Source of the DNA: an uncultured beta proteobacterium
GTDB taxonomy: Bacteria > Pseudomonadota > Gammaproteobacteria > Burkholderiales > Burkholderiaceae_A
Assembly: GCA_902586195.1 (NCBI GenBank)
Contig: CACIGF010000003.1
Coordinates: forward strand, 1-64,000
Reading direction: 5' to 3'
DNA length: 64,000 bases
The notes below the pieces were generated by a model. It was given only the letters and a program-made list of their open reading frames with translations. It was not told where the DNA came from and made no database searches. Made by a program: the position numbers and the translations under genes. This document shows positions 22,553 through 31,697 of this stretch, piece after piece. Positions within the stretch are counted from its first letter, which is position 1, and every line of letters begins with the position of its first letter.

Positions 22553-23601
22553 TCCATTTCTTTAACTTGATAAATTATTTCATCTAACCTGGCAATCATC
22601 ATTGTTACATTTTCTTTATCCACTGCATGAATAACATTCAGAATCTTTCTTGCCCTTTGGATATCATCCAACGCTTCAGCGTGAAAACCTGTAATCAGCA
22701 TGGTCTTGCCAGAGATTAAATTTATGACAAATTGGTTTTTTAAAGACTTCTCTCTTTCTTGAGTTAAAGATAAACCCTCATAGTCTTTTATTTTTCTAAT
22801 CTTAATTAAGCCTTTCAAACTCTCCAGAAGCCTGTCCGAGAAAGACTCGATATTGGTGTGGTCAGCATTTAAAGCAGAATGATCTTCTACCGGAATATTC
22901 TTTGTAAAATCTATGCCTTCCATCTCCACGGTGATTTTGTGTAACTCTTTGACGATCGCCAAAATATCAGAATTACCCACTTTTAAACTCTTTTCATAGT
23001 CTTCAGATACATCAAGATGAATCCCTTCATTAACTATTTTCTCCGAATGTAAGGTTTCGTCGTCTCCTAATTTTTCATGTTTAGAAACAAGTTGTGCTTT
23101 GTCCACTGAATGGCTCGACGAACCTGTTTCACGGTTATCACTGGGACTTAAATCAACTTGATCTGAGATAGACTCTCTGATTGACGGTTCAGAAATATCA
23201 GAATTAATAACCTGTTTCTCCATCTCATCAATTCCTATCTCATTTTGAATTGACTCTTGAGTATCAATTTCAGCTATATGAGAACTATCGACGAAAAATT
23301 CTACAAGCGCATTTGGTAGAATTGTTTTTACTTGCTCACGGTACACGTAACCAAAACCAGAAACTACGATTACCACTATTAAACAAAAGGAAAATAGAGT
23401 TTTTTTACCAGAAATCCGAACAAAATTTGAATTCTTTTTAGGAAGATTCTCTGGAGCAGATTTACTGTTTTTAGTATTAGTATTACTCGGAAGAGATGCT
23501 GATTGTTCTCTGATTTCCTTTTCGCCACCCTCCGGCGCATTCTTTTCCCCGGAAGTACCTCTCGCAGTATTCTCTTTCCCAGTTTTGTCGTCTTTTTTCA
23601 T
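22549..23601 (-). CDS. hemX: HemX-like membrane protein
   Basis: This is a HemX-family protein of the hem operon. The first 60 residues are polar and lysine/serine-rich. A single membrane helix follows (about 70-90, LFSFCLIVVIVVSGFGYVY), then an acidic, coiled region. The C-terminal part (about 240-345) is the typical HemX helical segment. It is annotated in databases as uroporphyrin-III C-methyltransferase-like but shows no SAM site, so it is unlikely to be an enzyme of that kind. It is translationally coupled to hemD (four-base overlap) and to hemY. The central portion (about 100-230) is unusually acidic and low in complexity, and shorter or different versions exist elsewhere. Confidence 0.8.
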   Translation of the reverse strand: MKKDDKTGKENTARGTSGEKNAPEGGEKEIREQSASLPSNTNTKNSKSAPENLPKKNSNFVRISGKKTLFSFCLIVVIVVSGFGYVYREQVKTILPNALVEFFVDSSHIAEIDTQESIQNEIGIDEMEKQVINSDISEPSIRESISDQVDLSPSDNRETGSSSHSVDKAQLVSKHEKLGDDETLHSEKIVNEGIHLDVSEDYEKSLKVGNSDILAIVKELHKITVEMEGIDFTKNIPVEDHSALNADHTNIESFSDRLLESLKGLIKIRKIKDYEGLSLTQEREKSLKNQFVINLISGKTMLITGFHAEALDDIQRARKILNVIHAVDKENVTMMIARLDEIIYQVKEMD

Positions 23602-24524
23602 AGTAAATTGTCTATTTCCTCGGAAATATTAGCAGGGTTTAAAGACTTTACTCTTATACACGAAATCCTACCATGAATTTTTTTAACTTGACTAAGGATT
23701 TTATCATGGTGACTAATTACGATTAGGCGTTCGCTTTCGTTCAGTCTCTCAATCAAGCATCTAACCCTAGTGATTGTAGAGGTAGAAGATACCAAAATTC
23801 CCACAGGTTGTGTTCTGCCCGCAGAGCTTAAGGATGCTTTTGTTATCAAGGAAATTTTATTTGCTAATGTAAGACTAGCTGCACTATCGATTAAATTTTT
23901 TCTTTTATAAATCCGGAAGCTCAAAACCCGAGAGCTGTGTACCTTTATGCTGCGCACTAAAGACACAGAATTTTCTTTTCCCTCCATAACTGCGACAAAA
24001 CTGGAACGAATCTTCTCAGTGAATTCTTCTACCCATCTTTGTCCGGTAGCTTCCCTCTCTACATAAAGTATTTTGAGTTTATCCCTTTTCAAATACTCTC
24101 TTTTGCTTGAAGGGCCAGTAAGGAGTTCACAAAATCTTCTTGCTGTTCCTTCACCAATGGCACCAAACGTTATTTTATTACGTTTTAAGTAAAAAAAAGA
24201 TTGGGTTTTTTCTACCAGCTCTTTTTTGTTCCGCAAACCATCATAGCAGCCAGGGAAAGAACTCCTTTTTTTTAAAATCTTAAAAAATGCTTCAACACTA
24301 GTAGGACTAGTAAAAAGAATAATCTTTTTTTTTACCTCACATGACAACAAAAACTGTATCTGGCGTTTCATCAACAAAGTGTCGATTTTTCTTTCGCCAT
24401 ACAGACTAATTTCTTGAGTAGGCGCCGAAAGTAAAGTTATACCTGGGTTTAGATTTCTTCTTAACTCTCGGTTCCAACTATTCCGACCTAGATTCCACAC
24501 CGGTCTTGTATTTATAAGGATCAT
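23598..24524 (-). CDS. hemD: uroporphyrinogen-III synthase
   Basis: HemD cyclises hydroxymethylbilane to uroporphyrinogen III with inversion of ring D, the branch point to heme, siroheme and cobalamin. The family is poorly conserved, so the call leans on position between hemC and hemX plus weak signatures. These are an N-terminal start ILINTRPVWN, the segment IILFTSPTSVEAFFKIL in domain 1, and FGAIGEGTARR entering domain 2. The length of 308 residues is slightly above the usual 250-270, with extra basic segments around 95-140. The end of hemC overlaps its ATG by four bases. Confidence 0.85.
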   Translation of the reverse strand: MILINTRPVWNLGRNSWNRELRRNLNPGITLLSAPTQEISLYGERKIDTLLMKRQIQFLLSCEVKKKIILFTSPTSVEAFFKILKKRSSFPGCYDGLRNKKELVEKTQSFFYLKRNKITFGAIGEGTARRFCELLTGPSSKREYLKRDKLKILYVEREATGQRWVEEFTEKIRSSFVAVMEGKENSVSLVRSIKVHSSRVLSFRIYKRKNLIDSAASLTLANKISLITKASLSSAGRTQPVGILVSSTSTITRVRCLIERLNESERLIVISHHDKILSQVKKIHGRISCIRVKSLNPANISEEIDNLL

Positions 24525-25444
24525 TGTCTCTCTAAAACTGCTTTAATAACTTCTCGAGCCCCTTGATTGTAAAGACTATCCATAATTCTTTCAAAAATGT
24601 CATCAGGATTGTCACCAGAGTGTTCTGAATAGCACAGCTTGCTACCATCCGGCATTGCAATTTTCGCTCTTAAATTGAATGTCTGCAGTTTTTCATTAAA
24701 CTCACAATAAACGGCTAAAGGAATCTGACAGCTCGCACCTAATTCAGCAGCAACTCTTCTTTCCAACATTACTTCAGAGAATGTTTTACCATGATTCAAA
24801 TTTACTAGAATGTCGTTCTCATCTAATGCGGAGTTTTTTAAAACTTCTATTGCCATCGCACCCTGGCCTGCTGCAGGTAGGGAAATATCTTTAGAAATTA
24901 ACTCGCAGATACGACTCTCTAACCCTAGTCTTTTTAATCCTGCAGCTGCAAGTACTATTCCATCGAAATCGCCTTCATCTAACTTTTTGAGCCTTGTATC
25001 TAAGTTCCCCCTCAACGGAATAATTTCCAAATCCGGCCTAAACAGTTTTAATTGGAATTCCCTTCTTAGGCTTGAGGTGCCAACTTTTGCCCCTATAGGC
25101 AATGAACTCAGATTCTTAGTCTGTTTGCCGATAAAGGCATCTCGAGGATCTTCACGTTGAAGAATCGCAGCTAAAAGAAACTTTGCAGGTAGCTCCATAG
25201 GAACGTCCTTTAGTGAATGAACCGCCAAATGGGCCTTTCCCTTAAGCATGGCTAACTCCAATTCTTTTACAAATAGACCTTTACCCCCAATTTTTGATAA
25301 ACTACGATCAAGGATTTCGTCGCCTTTGGTAGACAGGCCCAAAACTTTTACGTTCGACGTATGGGTATTTTTTTGCATCAATGTTTGTACATGTTCAGCC
25401 TGCCACATTGCCAAACGACTTTTTCTAGAAGCTATAATCCACAT
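24521..25444 (-). CDS. hemC: hydroxymethylbilane synthase (porphobilinogen deaminase)
   Basis: HemC links four porphobilinogen molecules into hydroxymethylbilane. A start at ATG 25444 (307 aa) gives the normal N-terminus MWIIASRKSRLAMWQAEHVQ; a longer open frame upstream of this runs into argH and is not used. The dipyrromethane cofactor Cys lies in ELGASCQIPLAVY (about 240). Arginine-rich substrate contacts occur in VGTSSLRREFQL, and the catalytic Asp lies in LKDVPMELP. It is the first gene of hemC-hemD-hemX-hemY, all overlapping by four bases. It is divergent from argH with 28 bases between the starts, as in many betaproteobacteria. Confidence 0.95.
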   Translation of the reverse strand: MWIIASRKSRLAMWQAEHVQTLMQKNTHTSNVKVLGLSTKGDEILDRSLSKIGGKGLFVKELELAMLKGKAHLAVHSLKDVPMELPAKFLLAAILQREDPRDAFIGKQTKNLSSLPIGAKVGTSSLRREFQLKLFRPDLEIIPLRGNLDTRLKKLDEGDFDGIVLAAAGLKRLGLESRICELISKDISLPAAGQGAMAIEVLKNSALDENDILVNLNHGKTFSEVMLERRVAAELGASCQIPLAVYCEFNEKLQTFNLRAKIAMPDGSKLCYSEHSGDNPDDIFERIMDSLYNQGAREVIKAVLERQ

Positions 25445-25472
25445 ATGATTATTATAGGTAATATGATACGAA

Positions 25473-26882
25473 GTGACTGACCAATTACAAAAAAAAACTA
25501 AGGTATGGTCCGGTAGATTTTCTGAACCAATTTCCGAAAAGGTACAGGAGTATACCGCATCAATACGCTTTGATAAAAAATTAGCACTTTTTGACATACA
25601 AGGCTCAAAAGCTCATGCAGAGATGCTTGAAAAAATCGGTATTTTGTCTAACGAAGAGTTAAATAAAATATTAGTTGGCTTAGATCATATAGCCCAGGAA
25701 ATCAAGGAAAATAAATTCAATTGGAAAATTGAATTAGAAGATGTTCATCTTAATATTGAAGCTAGACTTACCGAGCTTATAGGAGAGCCTGGAGAAAAAA
25801 TTCATACGGCCAGATCTCGGAATGACCAGGTGGCTACAGATATGAGGTTATGGCTGAGAAGTGAAATAGATATTATCGCTGGATTAATTAAAAACCTTGA
25901 GAAATCAATCCTCGGCCAAGCCGAGCTCCACAGCAGCTCCTTGATGGCTGGATTGACTCATCTTCAGACAGCCCAACCCATAACTTTTGGACACCATATG
26001 ATGGCATATCATGATATGTTTGCTAGAGATTATGACCGACTTTTAGAACTCCGAAAAAGGGTCAATTGCCTTCCTCTCGGATCGGCTGCTTTAGCCGGAA
26101 CTAGCTTTAAAATTGATAGAGAGTTTGTTGCTGATAAACTGGGCTTTGAGAAATTAATTGACAATTCTCTTGATGCAGTAAGTGACCGTGATTTTATATT
26201 AGAATTTTTGAATTTTAGTGCCATATTGATGATTCACATATCGCGACTCTCTGAAGAAATAATAATGTGGGCGTCAGATAACTTCTGCTACATTGATATT
26301 CCTGACGAATTTTGCACGGGCTCCTCCATAATGCCGCAAAAGAAAAATCCAGATGTTGCGGAACTTGCAAGAGGTAAGACAGGAAGGACAATTGGGAACC
26401 TTGTAAATATTTTAGTGCTGATGAAAAGCCAACCGTTGGCTTATAACAAGGATAATCAAGAAGATAAGGAACCTATCTTTGACTCGGTTAAAACAGTTAA
26501 AGATACTTTGGAAATTTTTTCAGTAATGCTCTGTTCAATAAGAGTAAACAAAACGAATCTTAAAAAACCACTTGAACGTAGTTATACCACAGCTACTGAT
26601 CTTGCTGATTACCTTGTAGCAAAGCAAACAACTTTTAGAGAAGCTCACGAAATAGTATCTAGAATTGTTACTTTTGCAGAGAAAGAAAATATATTGCTAC
26701 AAGATATTCCCCTAAAAACTTTTGAAAAATTTTCTAAAAAGATTGAAGAAGATGTTTTTGAGATTTTAGATTGCGAAGGCGCAGTTAAAACCAGAAACCA
26801 TATAGGAGGAACATCTCCTGACCAAGTTTTGAATGCTGTCAAAAAGGCAAAATTGAAATGGCAGGCTTATCTGAAACAATGA
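25473..26882 (+). CDS. argH: argininosuccinate lyase
   Basis: ArgH splits argininosuccinate to arginine and fumarate, the last step of arginine synthesis. The 469-residue protein shows the fumarase/lyase superfamily signature GSSIMPQKKNPD near residue 285, and the active-site His and Ser regions in TARSRNDQVATDMRLW and AGLTHLQTAQP. The start is GTG at 25473, giving the usual N-terminus ending in KVWSGRFSEP. An ATG ten bases earlier is out of frame. It is divergent from hemC. The histidine kinase gene follows after 37 bases on the same strand, perhaps as part of the same transcript. Confidence 0.97.
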   Translation: MTDQLQKKTKVWSGRFSEPISEKVQEYTASIRFDKKLALFDIQGSKAHAEMLEKIGILSNEELNKILVGLDHIAQEIKENKFNWKIELEDVHLNIEARLTELIGEPGEKIHTARSRNDQVATDMRLWLRSEIDIIAGLIKNLEKSILGQAELHSSSLMAGLTHLQTAQPITFGHHMMAYHDMFARDYDRLLELRKRVNCLPLGSAALAGTSFKIDREFVADKLGFEKLIDNSLDAVSDRDFILEFLNFSAILMIHISRLSEEIIMWASDNFCYIDIPDEFCTGSSIMPQKKNPDVAELARGKTGRTIGNLVNILVLMKSQPLAYNKDNQEDKEPIFDSVKTVKDTLEIFSVMLCSIRVNKTNLKKPLERSYTTATDLADYLVAKQTTFREAHEIVSRIVTFAEKENILLQDIPLKTFEKFSKKIEEDVFEILDCEGAVKTRNHIGGTSPDQVLNAVKKAKLKWQAYLKQ

Positions 26883-26919
26883 CGTTTTTTTTAACATGGC
26901 ACTCCATAATTTTTAGCAT

Positions 26920-29277
26920 ATGACATTTGAAAGTAGGTTTCCAACCATGATTAGAGGAGGAGCATTTTTTCTTCTTGCCCCCCTTCTTTCCGTAATTGGC
27001 TTAGGATTAGTCATGTCGCTGACCTTTTGGATTATCTATCAGTCAGATCTACGACAAAGTCAATCCTTGATTCTTCAGGATGTGGAAAACAGCACGCAGG
27101 GTTTGCGACTCAAGTTACGGAGAAATGAATTTGCATTAAATGCGATTGCACGTGATTTAGGGAGGCGTGAAATTTCTCAGGCTGAGTTTAAACGTTATTC
27201 TGAAAATTTTTTCGCTACTAGTCCGGAAGTATTACTTCTCACCTGGGTTAACTTGCAAGGAAGTGAATTAGCCTCGTCCTCATCGTTTTTTAACCCGATG
27301 GATTCATTCCTTCTAACCCCTGTAACAAGTTCAAAAAAACTTTTCCAAAAAGAAAGTGAGTTAGCCTTCAAGGAAGCCATACAATCAAGGAGGCCTGTTT
27401 ATTCAGATGTTTTTTTTGCAGATGAGCAATCCCAGGACCAGCAGTTAGATTTACACGCACCGGTGATGACAAAAGGAGATCCGAACGGAATGCTTATTGC
27501 AACATACTCCATTCCAATGATGTTACGTTCTAACATTCCCTCCGAAGTGTCTGAAAGAGTCAACTTTGAATTATTAAAAACTCCCGAAAACAAGAAAGAA
27601 AAAGCTGGGCATGCATCACATTATGTAAAATTAAATGAAATTGGCAAATCAGTTGTTCTATTTGGGTATTCGAAAACACCGCTTTACAGTAATTTCAGTG
27701 GAGCTCTTAATATTTTAATTTTTAGCCTTATGGCAGTAGCTCTCATAAGTAACATAATGCTGATCCGTCACTCAAAAAGGCGCAAGGAGTCCGAAGACGC
27801 ACTGTCAGTTGAAATATCCTTTCGACGTGCCATGGAAAACTCCATGGCAACCGGTATGAGGGTAATAGATTTAGAAGGTCAAATTACCTATGTAAATCCT
27901 GCTTTCTGTGATCTCGTGGGCTTATCAGAGCGCGAATTGCTCGCTACGTACCCTCCTTACCCATATTGGCCACCGGAAGAAATAGAAAAACTTACCTCTT
28001 TTTCTCGAGATTTATTAGATGGCAAACTAGATGAACTAGGCGACCAAGTCACAGTAATGCATAATAGCGGACGCAGAATTATTACAAGAATGTACACATC
28101 ACCGCTAAGAGATGCGTCCGGAAATCAGACGGGGTGGATGACTTCGGTGACAGATATTACTGAACCTACTATGTATAGAAATGAACTTGCAAATGCACAG
28201 GAGAGATTTACCACTGTATTACAATCGCTAGACACAGCAGTGTCAGTTGCTGTCCCCGGTACAAAAGGGGATTTATTGTTTACCAATGATACTTATCAGA
28301 GATGGTTTTCTAGTTCCTCAATTAATGGACATGCATTACTGGTTGAAAAATGGAAAGAAGATAAAAAAAGTCGCAATACTATTTATATTTCAGAAATGAA
28401 AAAGTGGTTTGATACGAGGTTACAGCAAATAAAATGGGTGGATGGACGAGTTGTAGAATTGCTGGTAGCGTCAGATGTAACTTCTAGTCAATTAAGCGAT
28501 ATAAAGCACCGTGAAGAATATGCGAGAATACAACAAACCTCGCGATTAGTCACTATGGGTGAAATGGCATCTTCACTCGCACATGAATTAAATCAACCTC
28601 TGACAGCAATTAGCAACTACACCCTAGGTGCAGGAGCGAGAATCAGAAGCATCACTGCAAAAGGAAAACCGCTTATCGCAGCTGAATTACTTGAGATTTT
28701 AACTAAAACAGCCAGGCAAGCTAGTAGAGCAGGTAGCGTAATCAAAAGAATTCGCAACTTTGTGCGAAAAAGTGATCCTAGTCGTAGACTAGTGAAACCC
28801 AGTATCATTATTAAGGAAACTATTGAGTTAGCGGAAATCGATGCATCTAACATGGGCATGAATATTATACAGAAAATCCAGACATCGCTTCCATTGATAA
28901 ATGTTGACCCCATATTGATCGAACAAGTTTTACTTAATCTAATAAAAAATGGGTTAGAATCAATGAAAGGGACAGAAGAAAACAACCTGACTCTCGTTGT
29001 TGAGTCCTCAAAAACCGAGGTAATATTTTCTGTGCATGATAATGGTCCTGGGGTATCTAGTGAAATTGAGGACAAACTTTTCGAGTCTTTTTTTTCCACG
29101 AAAAGCGAGGGTACAGGGATCGGGCTCAATATTTGCAGATCGGTGATCGAGTCTCACAAAGGTAAACTCTGGTTTACGAATAAAACTTCCGGAGGTTGCG
29201 TATTCTACTTCACGATACCGATTGAAAATACAGAAAATATCGGGGGAACTGTGGATACCAAAAAGTTATCTATTTAA
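26920..29277 (+). CDS. PAS-domain sensor histidine kinase (FixL/DctB-like)
   Basis: This is a membrane-bound sensor kinase of 785 residues. The order is a membrane helix (about 13-40), a periplasmic sensor region (about 41-240), and a second helix near 245-270. A PAS domain follows (about 300-410, with AMENSMATGMRVIDLEGQIT), then a weaker second PAS-like region. The dimerisation domain has the phosphorylated His555 in SLAHELNQPLTAISNY. The ATPase domain has an N-box (NLIKNGLESM), G1 (DNGPG, about 707) and G2 (GTGIGLNI). The HELNQPL sequence is typical of kinases paired with FixJ-like regulators. The response regulator gene follows 28 bases later. The signal is unknown. It lies upstream of the C1-metabolism block, but control of that block is only a guess. 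Confidence 0.92.
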   Translation: MTFESRFPTMIRGGAFFLLAPLLSVIGLGLVMSLTFWIIYQSDLRQSQSLILQDVENSTQGLRLKLRRNEFALNAIARDLGRREISQAEFKRYSENFFATSPEVLLLTWVNLQGSELASSSSFFNPMDSFLLTPVTSSKKLFQKESELAFKEAIQSRRPVYSDVFFADEQSQDQQLDLHAPVMTKGDPNGMLIATYSIPMMLRSNIPSEVSERVNFELLKTPENKKEKAGHASHYVKLNEIGKSVVLFGYSKTPLYSNFSGALNILIFSLMAVALISNIMLIRHSKRRKESEDALSVEISFRRAMENSMATGMRVIDLEGQITYVNPAFCDLVGLSERELLATYPPYPYWPPEEIEKLTSFSRDLLDGKLDELGDQVTVMHNSGRRIITRMYTSPLRDASGNQTGWMTSVTDITEPTMYRNELANAQERFTTVLQSLDTAVSVAVPGTKGDLLFTNDTYQRWFSSSSINGHALLVEKWKEDKKSRNTIYISEMKKWFDTRLQQIKWVDGRVVELLVASDVTSSQLSDIKHREEYARIQQTSRLVTMGEMASSLAHELNQPLTAISNYTLGAGARIRSITAKGKPLIAAELLEILTKTARQASRAGSVIKRIRNFVRKSDPSRRLVKPSIIIKETIELAEIDASNMGMNIIQKIQTSLPLINVDPILIEQVLLNLIKNGLESMKGTEENNLTLVVESSKTEVIFSVHDNGPGVSSEIEDKLFESFFSTKSEGTGIGLNICRSVIESHKGKLWFTNKTSGGCVFYFTIPIENTENIGGTVDTKKLSI

Positions 29278-29305
29278 TCTGATGAAATTTTAGGAATATG
29301 AGAGT

Positions 29306-29932
29306 ATGAAGGAATTTGTTTACATTGTAGATGACGACGAAGCAGTTAGGGATAGTCTGAGGTGGCTACTTGAGGGAAATGGTTTCTCAGTAAAAGTTTT
29401 TAGTAATGCAGAAGAACTGCTGGATTTTAGTAAAACACAAAGTCATGGTATGGTGGGTTGTTTGATTCTCGATGTAAGAATGCCGGGAATTACAGGAGTC
29501 GAACTACATGATGTGCTTTTAAAAGAAGGTATTAACATACCAGTAATATTTATTACAGGTCACGGCTCTGTTTCACTTGCGGTCAAAAGTATGAAAAGAG
29601 GGGCCATCGATTTTCTTGAAAAACCATTTAGCGACGAAGAAATCTGCAGGCTTGTTGATAGTTCTTTACAGAAAGCTAGAGATGTAAGCGATAAAAGAGA
29701 AGTTAACCTAAAGGCTCAGGAATTATTGGCAAAGTTGACTCCCAGAGAAAATCAGGTGTTAGAAAGGATAACCGCTGGTCGACTTAACAAGCAGATTGCT
29801 GATGATCTTAATATAAGCATAAAGACTGTCGAAGCTCACCGGGCGAATATAATGACTAAAGTAGAGGCTAGAACTGTGGCTGAATTGATTAAAATCGCCT
29901 TAAGAGCGAATGAGGGAGTCCGAGCTGTATAG
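29306..29932 (+). CDS. FixJ-family response regulator (REC + LuxR-type HTH)
   Basis: This is the transcriptional output partner of the sensor kinase just upstream. The 208-residue protein has a receiver domain (about 1-120) with the acidic pocket VDDDEAVRDSLRWLL, phospho-acceptor Asp56 in CLILDVRMPG, and the conserved Lys in DFLEKPFSDEE. A LuxR/FixJ helix-turn-helix follows (about 140-200), with LTPRENQVLERITAGRLNK and ISIKTVEAHRANIM. It resembles TodT/TutB/FixJ regulators. Target genes cannot be told from sequence. The ATG has the purine-rich GAGAG nearby, but the ribosome site is not strong. Confidence 0.93.
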   Translation: MKEFVYIVDDDEAVRDSLRWLLEGNGFSVKVFSNAEELLDFSKTQSHGMVGCLILDVRMPGITGVELHDVLLKEGINIPVIFITGHGSVSLAVKSMKRGAIDFLEKPFSDEEICRLVDSSLQKARDVSDKREVNLKAQELLAKLTPRENQVLERITAGRLNKQIADDLNISIKTVEAHRANIMTKVEARTVAELIKIALRANEGVRAV

Positions 29933-29983
29933 GTGGTAATATACAAAAAAGTTTAATCTGAACAAGCTAAACATCAATCTTTT

Positions 29984-30057
29984 GCGCCCGTAGCTCAGTT
30001 GGATAGAGTACCTGGCTACGAACCAGGGGGTCGTGGGTTCGAATCCTGCCGGGCGCG
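29984..30057 (+). tRNA. tRNA-Arg (anticodon ACG)
   Basis: This is a 74-base cloverleaf. The acceptor stem is GCGCCCG (29984-29990) with CGGGCGC (30050-30056). The D-arm starts GCTCAGTTGG. The anticodon stem-loop CCTGG-CTACGAA-CCAGG gives anticodon ACG, read as ICG, for CGU/CGC/CGA. The T-loop is TTCGAAT. No CCA is encoded at the 3' end. Confidence 0.95.
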
Positions 30058-30108
30058 CTCTTTGAAAAGTTCTCTTAAATTGAACAATTAAAAATTTTGG
30101 AACGTTAA

Positions 30109-31308
30109 ATGGGTAATTATTCCAAAGGAGAAATGTTTGGCGCGATTGGTGCTGGTATTGCAGGACTTTCTGCCTCATTGTACATTGCCAAGCTTGGGAT
30201 GAAAACACACATATTTGAAAAAAGGTGCGACACTAACGCTGATGGAGTCGGAATCCAGCTTACTCCCAATGCTCTTTACTCTCTAGCCCCTCTAGATATT
30301 CTAGACGAATTAATTGATGAATCTTTCTTTCCAGAAAAACTTGTTGTTAGTGATGCACACTTACCTGGAGAATTAAACTCAATTCAGTTAAAGGGAAAAA
30401 TGGAACATAAATTTGGATTCCCTTATCTCACCAGCTCTCGGAATCTTCTCCACAAGATTCTTTTAAAACGAGCTAACGAAGAATCTCTCATAAAAATAAG
30501 CTTTAATTCCAAAATAATATCTACAAAAAATAAGGATGCAGTAATCTATAAAACTGATCTTGGGACAAATCTTTATTTTAAATATGTTCTCGTTAGTAAT
30601 GGTATTACAAGTAATCTTACCTGTAACGATTCAAACATTAAGTTAAGCTTAGCCGATGCGAAAGTTTTGCGCACATGCTTTTCAGGGAAGGATCTCCCGC
30701 AAGATATCTTAAAAAATATTAATCTATGGATGGGCAAGGGTTTCCATGTTGTCTCTTATCCAATAAACAATAAATCAGATCTTAATGTGGTATTAGTGAA
30801 AAAAAACAGCAGAACTTTCGGGTATGAAAAAAAATTAGAAAACGAGGTACTCAATCCACGTTTACTATCTGTTCGAAACCAAAACCTTACTCATTTGTTA
30901 AAAGACGTAACAACATGGTCAGCGTGGCCACTTTACCGCACCAGGATTATTACAAGAGCCAAAGAGATTTATTCGCGTAACTCTTTGTATATCGGAGATG
31001 CTGGCCACCCTTTATACCCTCATTTGGCACAGGGGGCAGCGCTTGCTCTTGAGGATAGCTACACTCTTTATAAATTGCTACAAAGGTGTGGAAGTGACAA
31101 ACTTCATATTTCAAAAGCTTTTAAAAATTTTGCAGAATTACGTATCCGACGCTATCAAAGAATGCAAGTCGAATCCCTTTTAAATGGGAAAATCTTTCAA
31201 CAACAGGGACTTTTACGAGTCATAAGAAATAGTCTAGTTAAAAATTTTGGATCTAGGTTGATGGAAAAAGACTGGATTTACGAAAACAAAAATATCAGTC
31301 GTATTTAA
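30109..31308 (+). CDS. FAD-dependent monooxygenase-like protein
   Basis: This is a flavoprotein of the aromatic hydroxylase (UbiH/salicylate hydroxylase, PHBH) fold, 399 residues. The FAD-binding GAIGAGIAGLSASLYIAK is near residue 11 and the second FAD motif GDAGHPLYPHLAQGAALALED is near 300. The middle DG motif, which binds FAD and NAD(P)H in active hydroxylases, is degenerate: VLVSNGITSNL instead of the usual ADGxxSxxR. The substrate is unknown. It sits alone between tRNA-Arg and the pterin dehydratase gene. Overall the sequence is much more lysine- and asparagine-rich than the housekeeping genes. An alternative ATG eight codons downstream, beside GGAG, is possible but too close to that site. 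Confidence 0.8.
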   Translation: MGNYSKGEMFGAIGAGIAGLSASLYIAKLGMKTHIFEKRCDTNADGVGIQLTPNALYSLAPLDILDELIDESFFPEKLVVSDAHLPGELNSIQLKGKMEHKFGFPYLTSSRNLLHKILLKRANEESLIKISFNSKIISTKNKDAVIYKTDLGTNLYFKYVLVSNGITSNLTCNDSNIKLSLADAKVLRTCFSGKDLPQDILKNINLWMGKGFHVVSYPINNKSDLNVVLVKKNSRTFGYEKKLENEVLNPRLLSVRNQNLTHLLKDVTTWSAWPLYRTRIITRAKEIYSRNSLYIGDAGHPLYPHLAQGAALALEDSYTLYKLLQRCGSDKLHISKAFKNFAELRIRRYQRMQVESLLNGKIFQQQGLLRVIRNSLVKNFGSRLMEKDWIYENKNISRI

Positions 31309-31663
31309 TATATTTAAATCTGGGATCCTCAGGCGTTCCATCCAAGATACCTTCTTCGCCAGGTTGCCATTGAATCACTCTTTCAATTTCTTGAGCTAAC
31401 AAAAAATCTTTTTCAGTAATTCCCTTAGCAGCATGATTTTGTAATTTTACAATAACAAAGGCATAAGAGATAGCTAAATCGGGATGGTGCCAAGCCACCT
31501 CAGCTAAATGACCAATTGTATTTACAACCATTAATGTTGATTTCCATCCGCTTGTTTTATATTTTCTACGTATCCATCCACGCTCATAGTACCAATGAAC
31601 CAATACCCCATTTAGTTTTTCATTAATTTCTTCCTCGTTGAATACTCTTTCTTTGTTTGCCAT
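31295..31663 (-). CDS. pterin-4a-carbinolamine dehydratase-like protein
   Basis: This 122-residue protein is of the PCD/DCoH family (PhhB-like), which dehydrates 4a-hydroxytetrahydropterins. I start it at ATG 31663, with GAGAGGA 6 bases upstream. The active-site signature EVAWHHPDLAISYAFVIVKL contains the two adjacent histidines and the Pro-Asp seen in active PCDs, and the C-terminal helix ends in the normal place. No phenylalanine hydroxylase gene is near. Its place next to the FhcABCD cluster suggests a role tied to the methanopterin cofactor. PCD-like proteins recur in such clusters, but their function there is not settled. Its end overlaps the end of the flavin monooxygenase gene by 14 bases on the opposite strand. 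Confidence 0.85.
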   Translation of the reverse strand: MANKERVFNEEEINEKLNGVLVHWYYERGWIRRKYKTSGWKSTLMVVNTIGHLAEVAWHHPDLAISYAFVIVKLQNHAAKGITEKDFLLAQEIERVIQWQPGEEGILDGTPEDPRFKYIKYD

Positions 31664-31697
31664 AATATCCTCTCTTGTCAATATAATAATAGTACTT

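Noticed and set aside
25445-25597. Longer N-terminus for hemC reaching across the argH start
   Set aside because: The extra 51 residues match nothing in HemC, and the usual N-terminus starts at ATG 25444.
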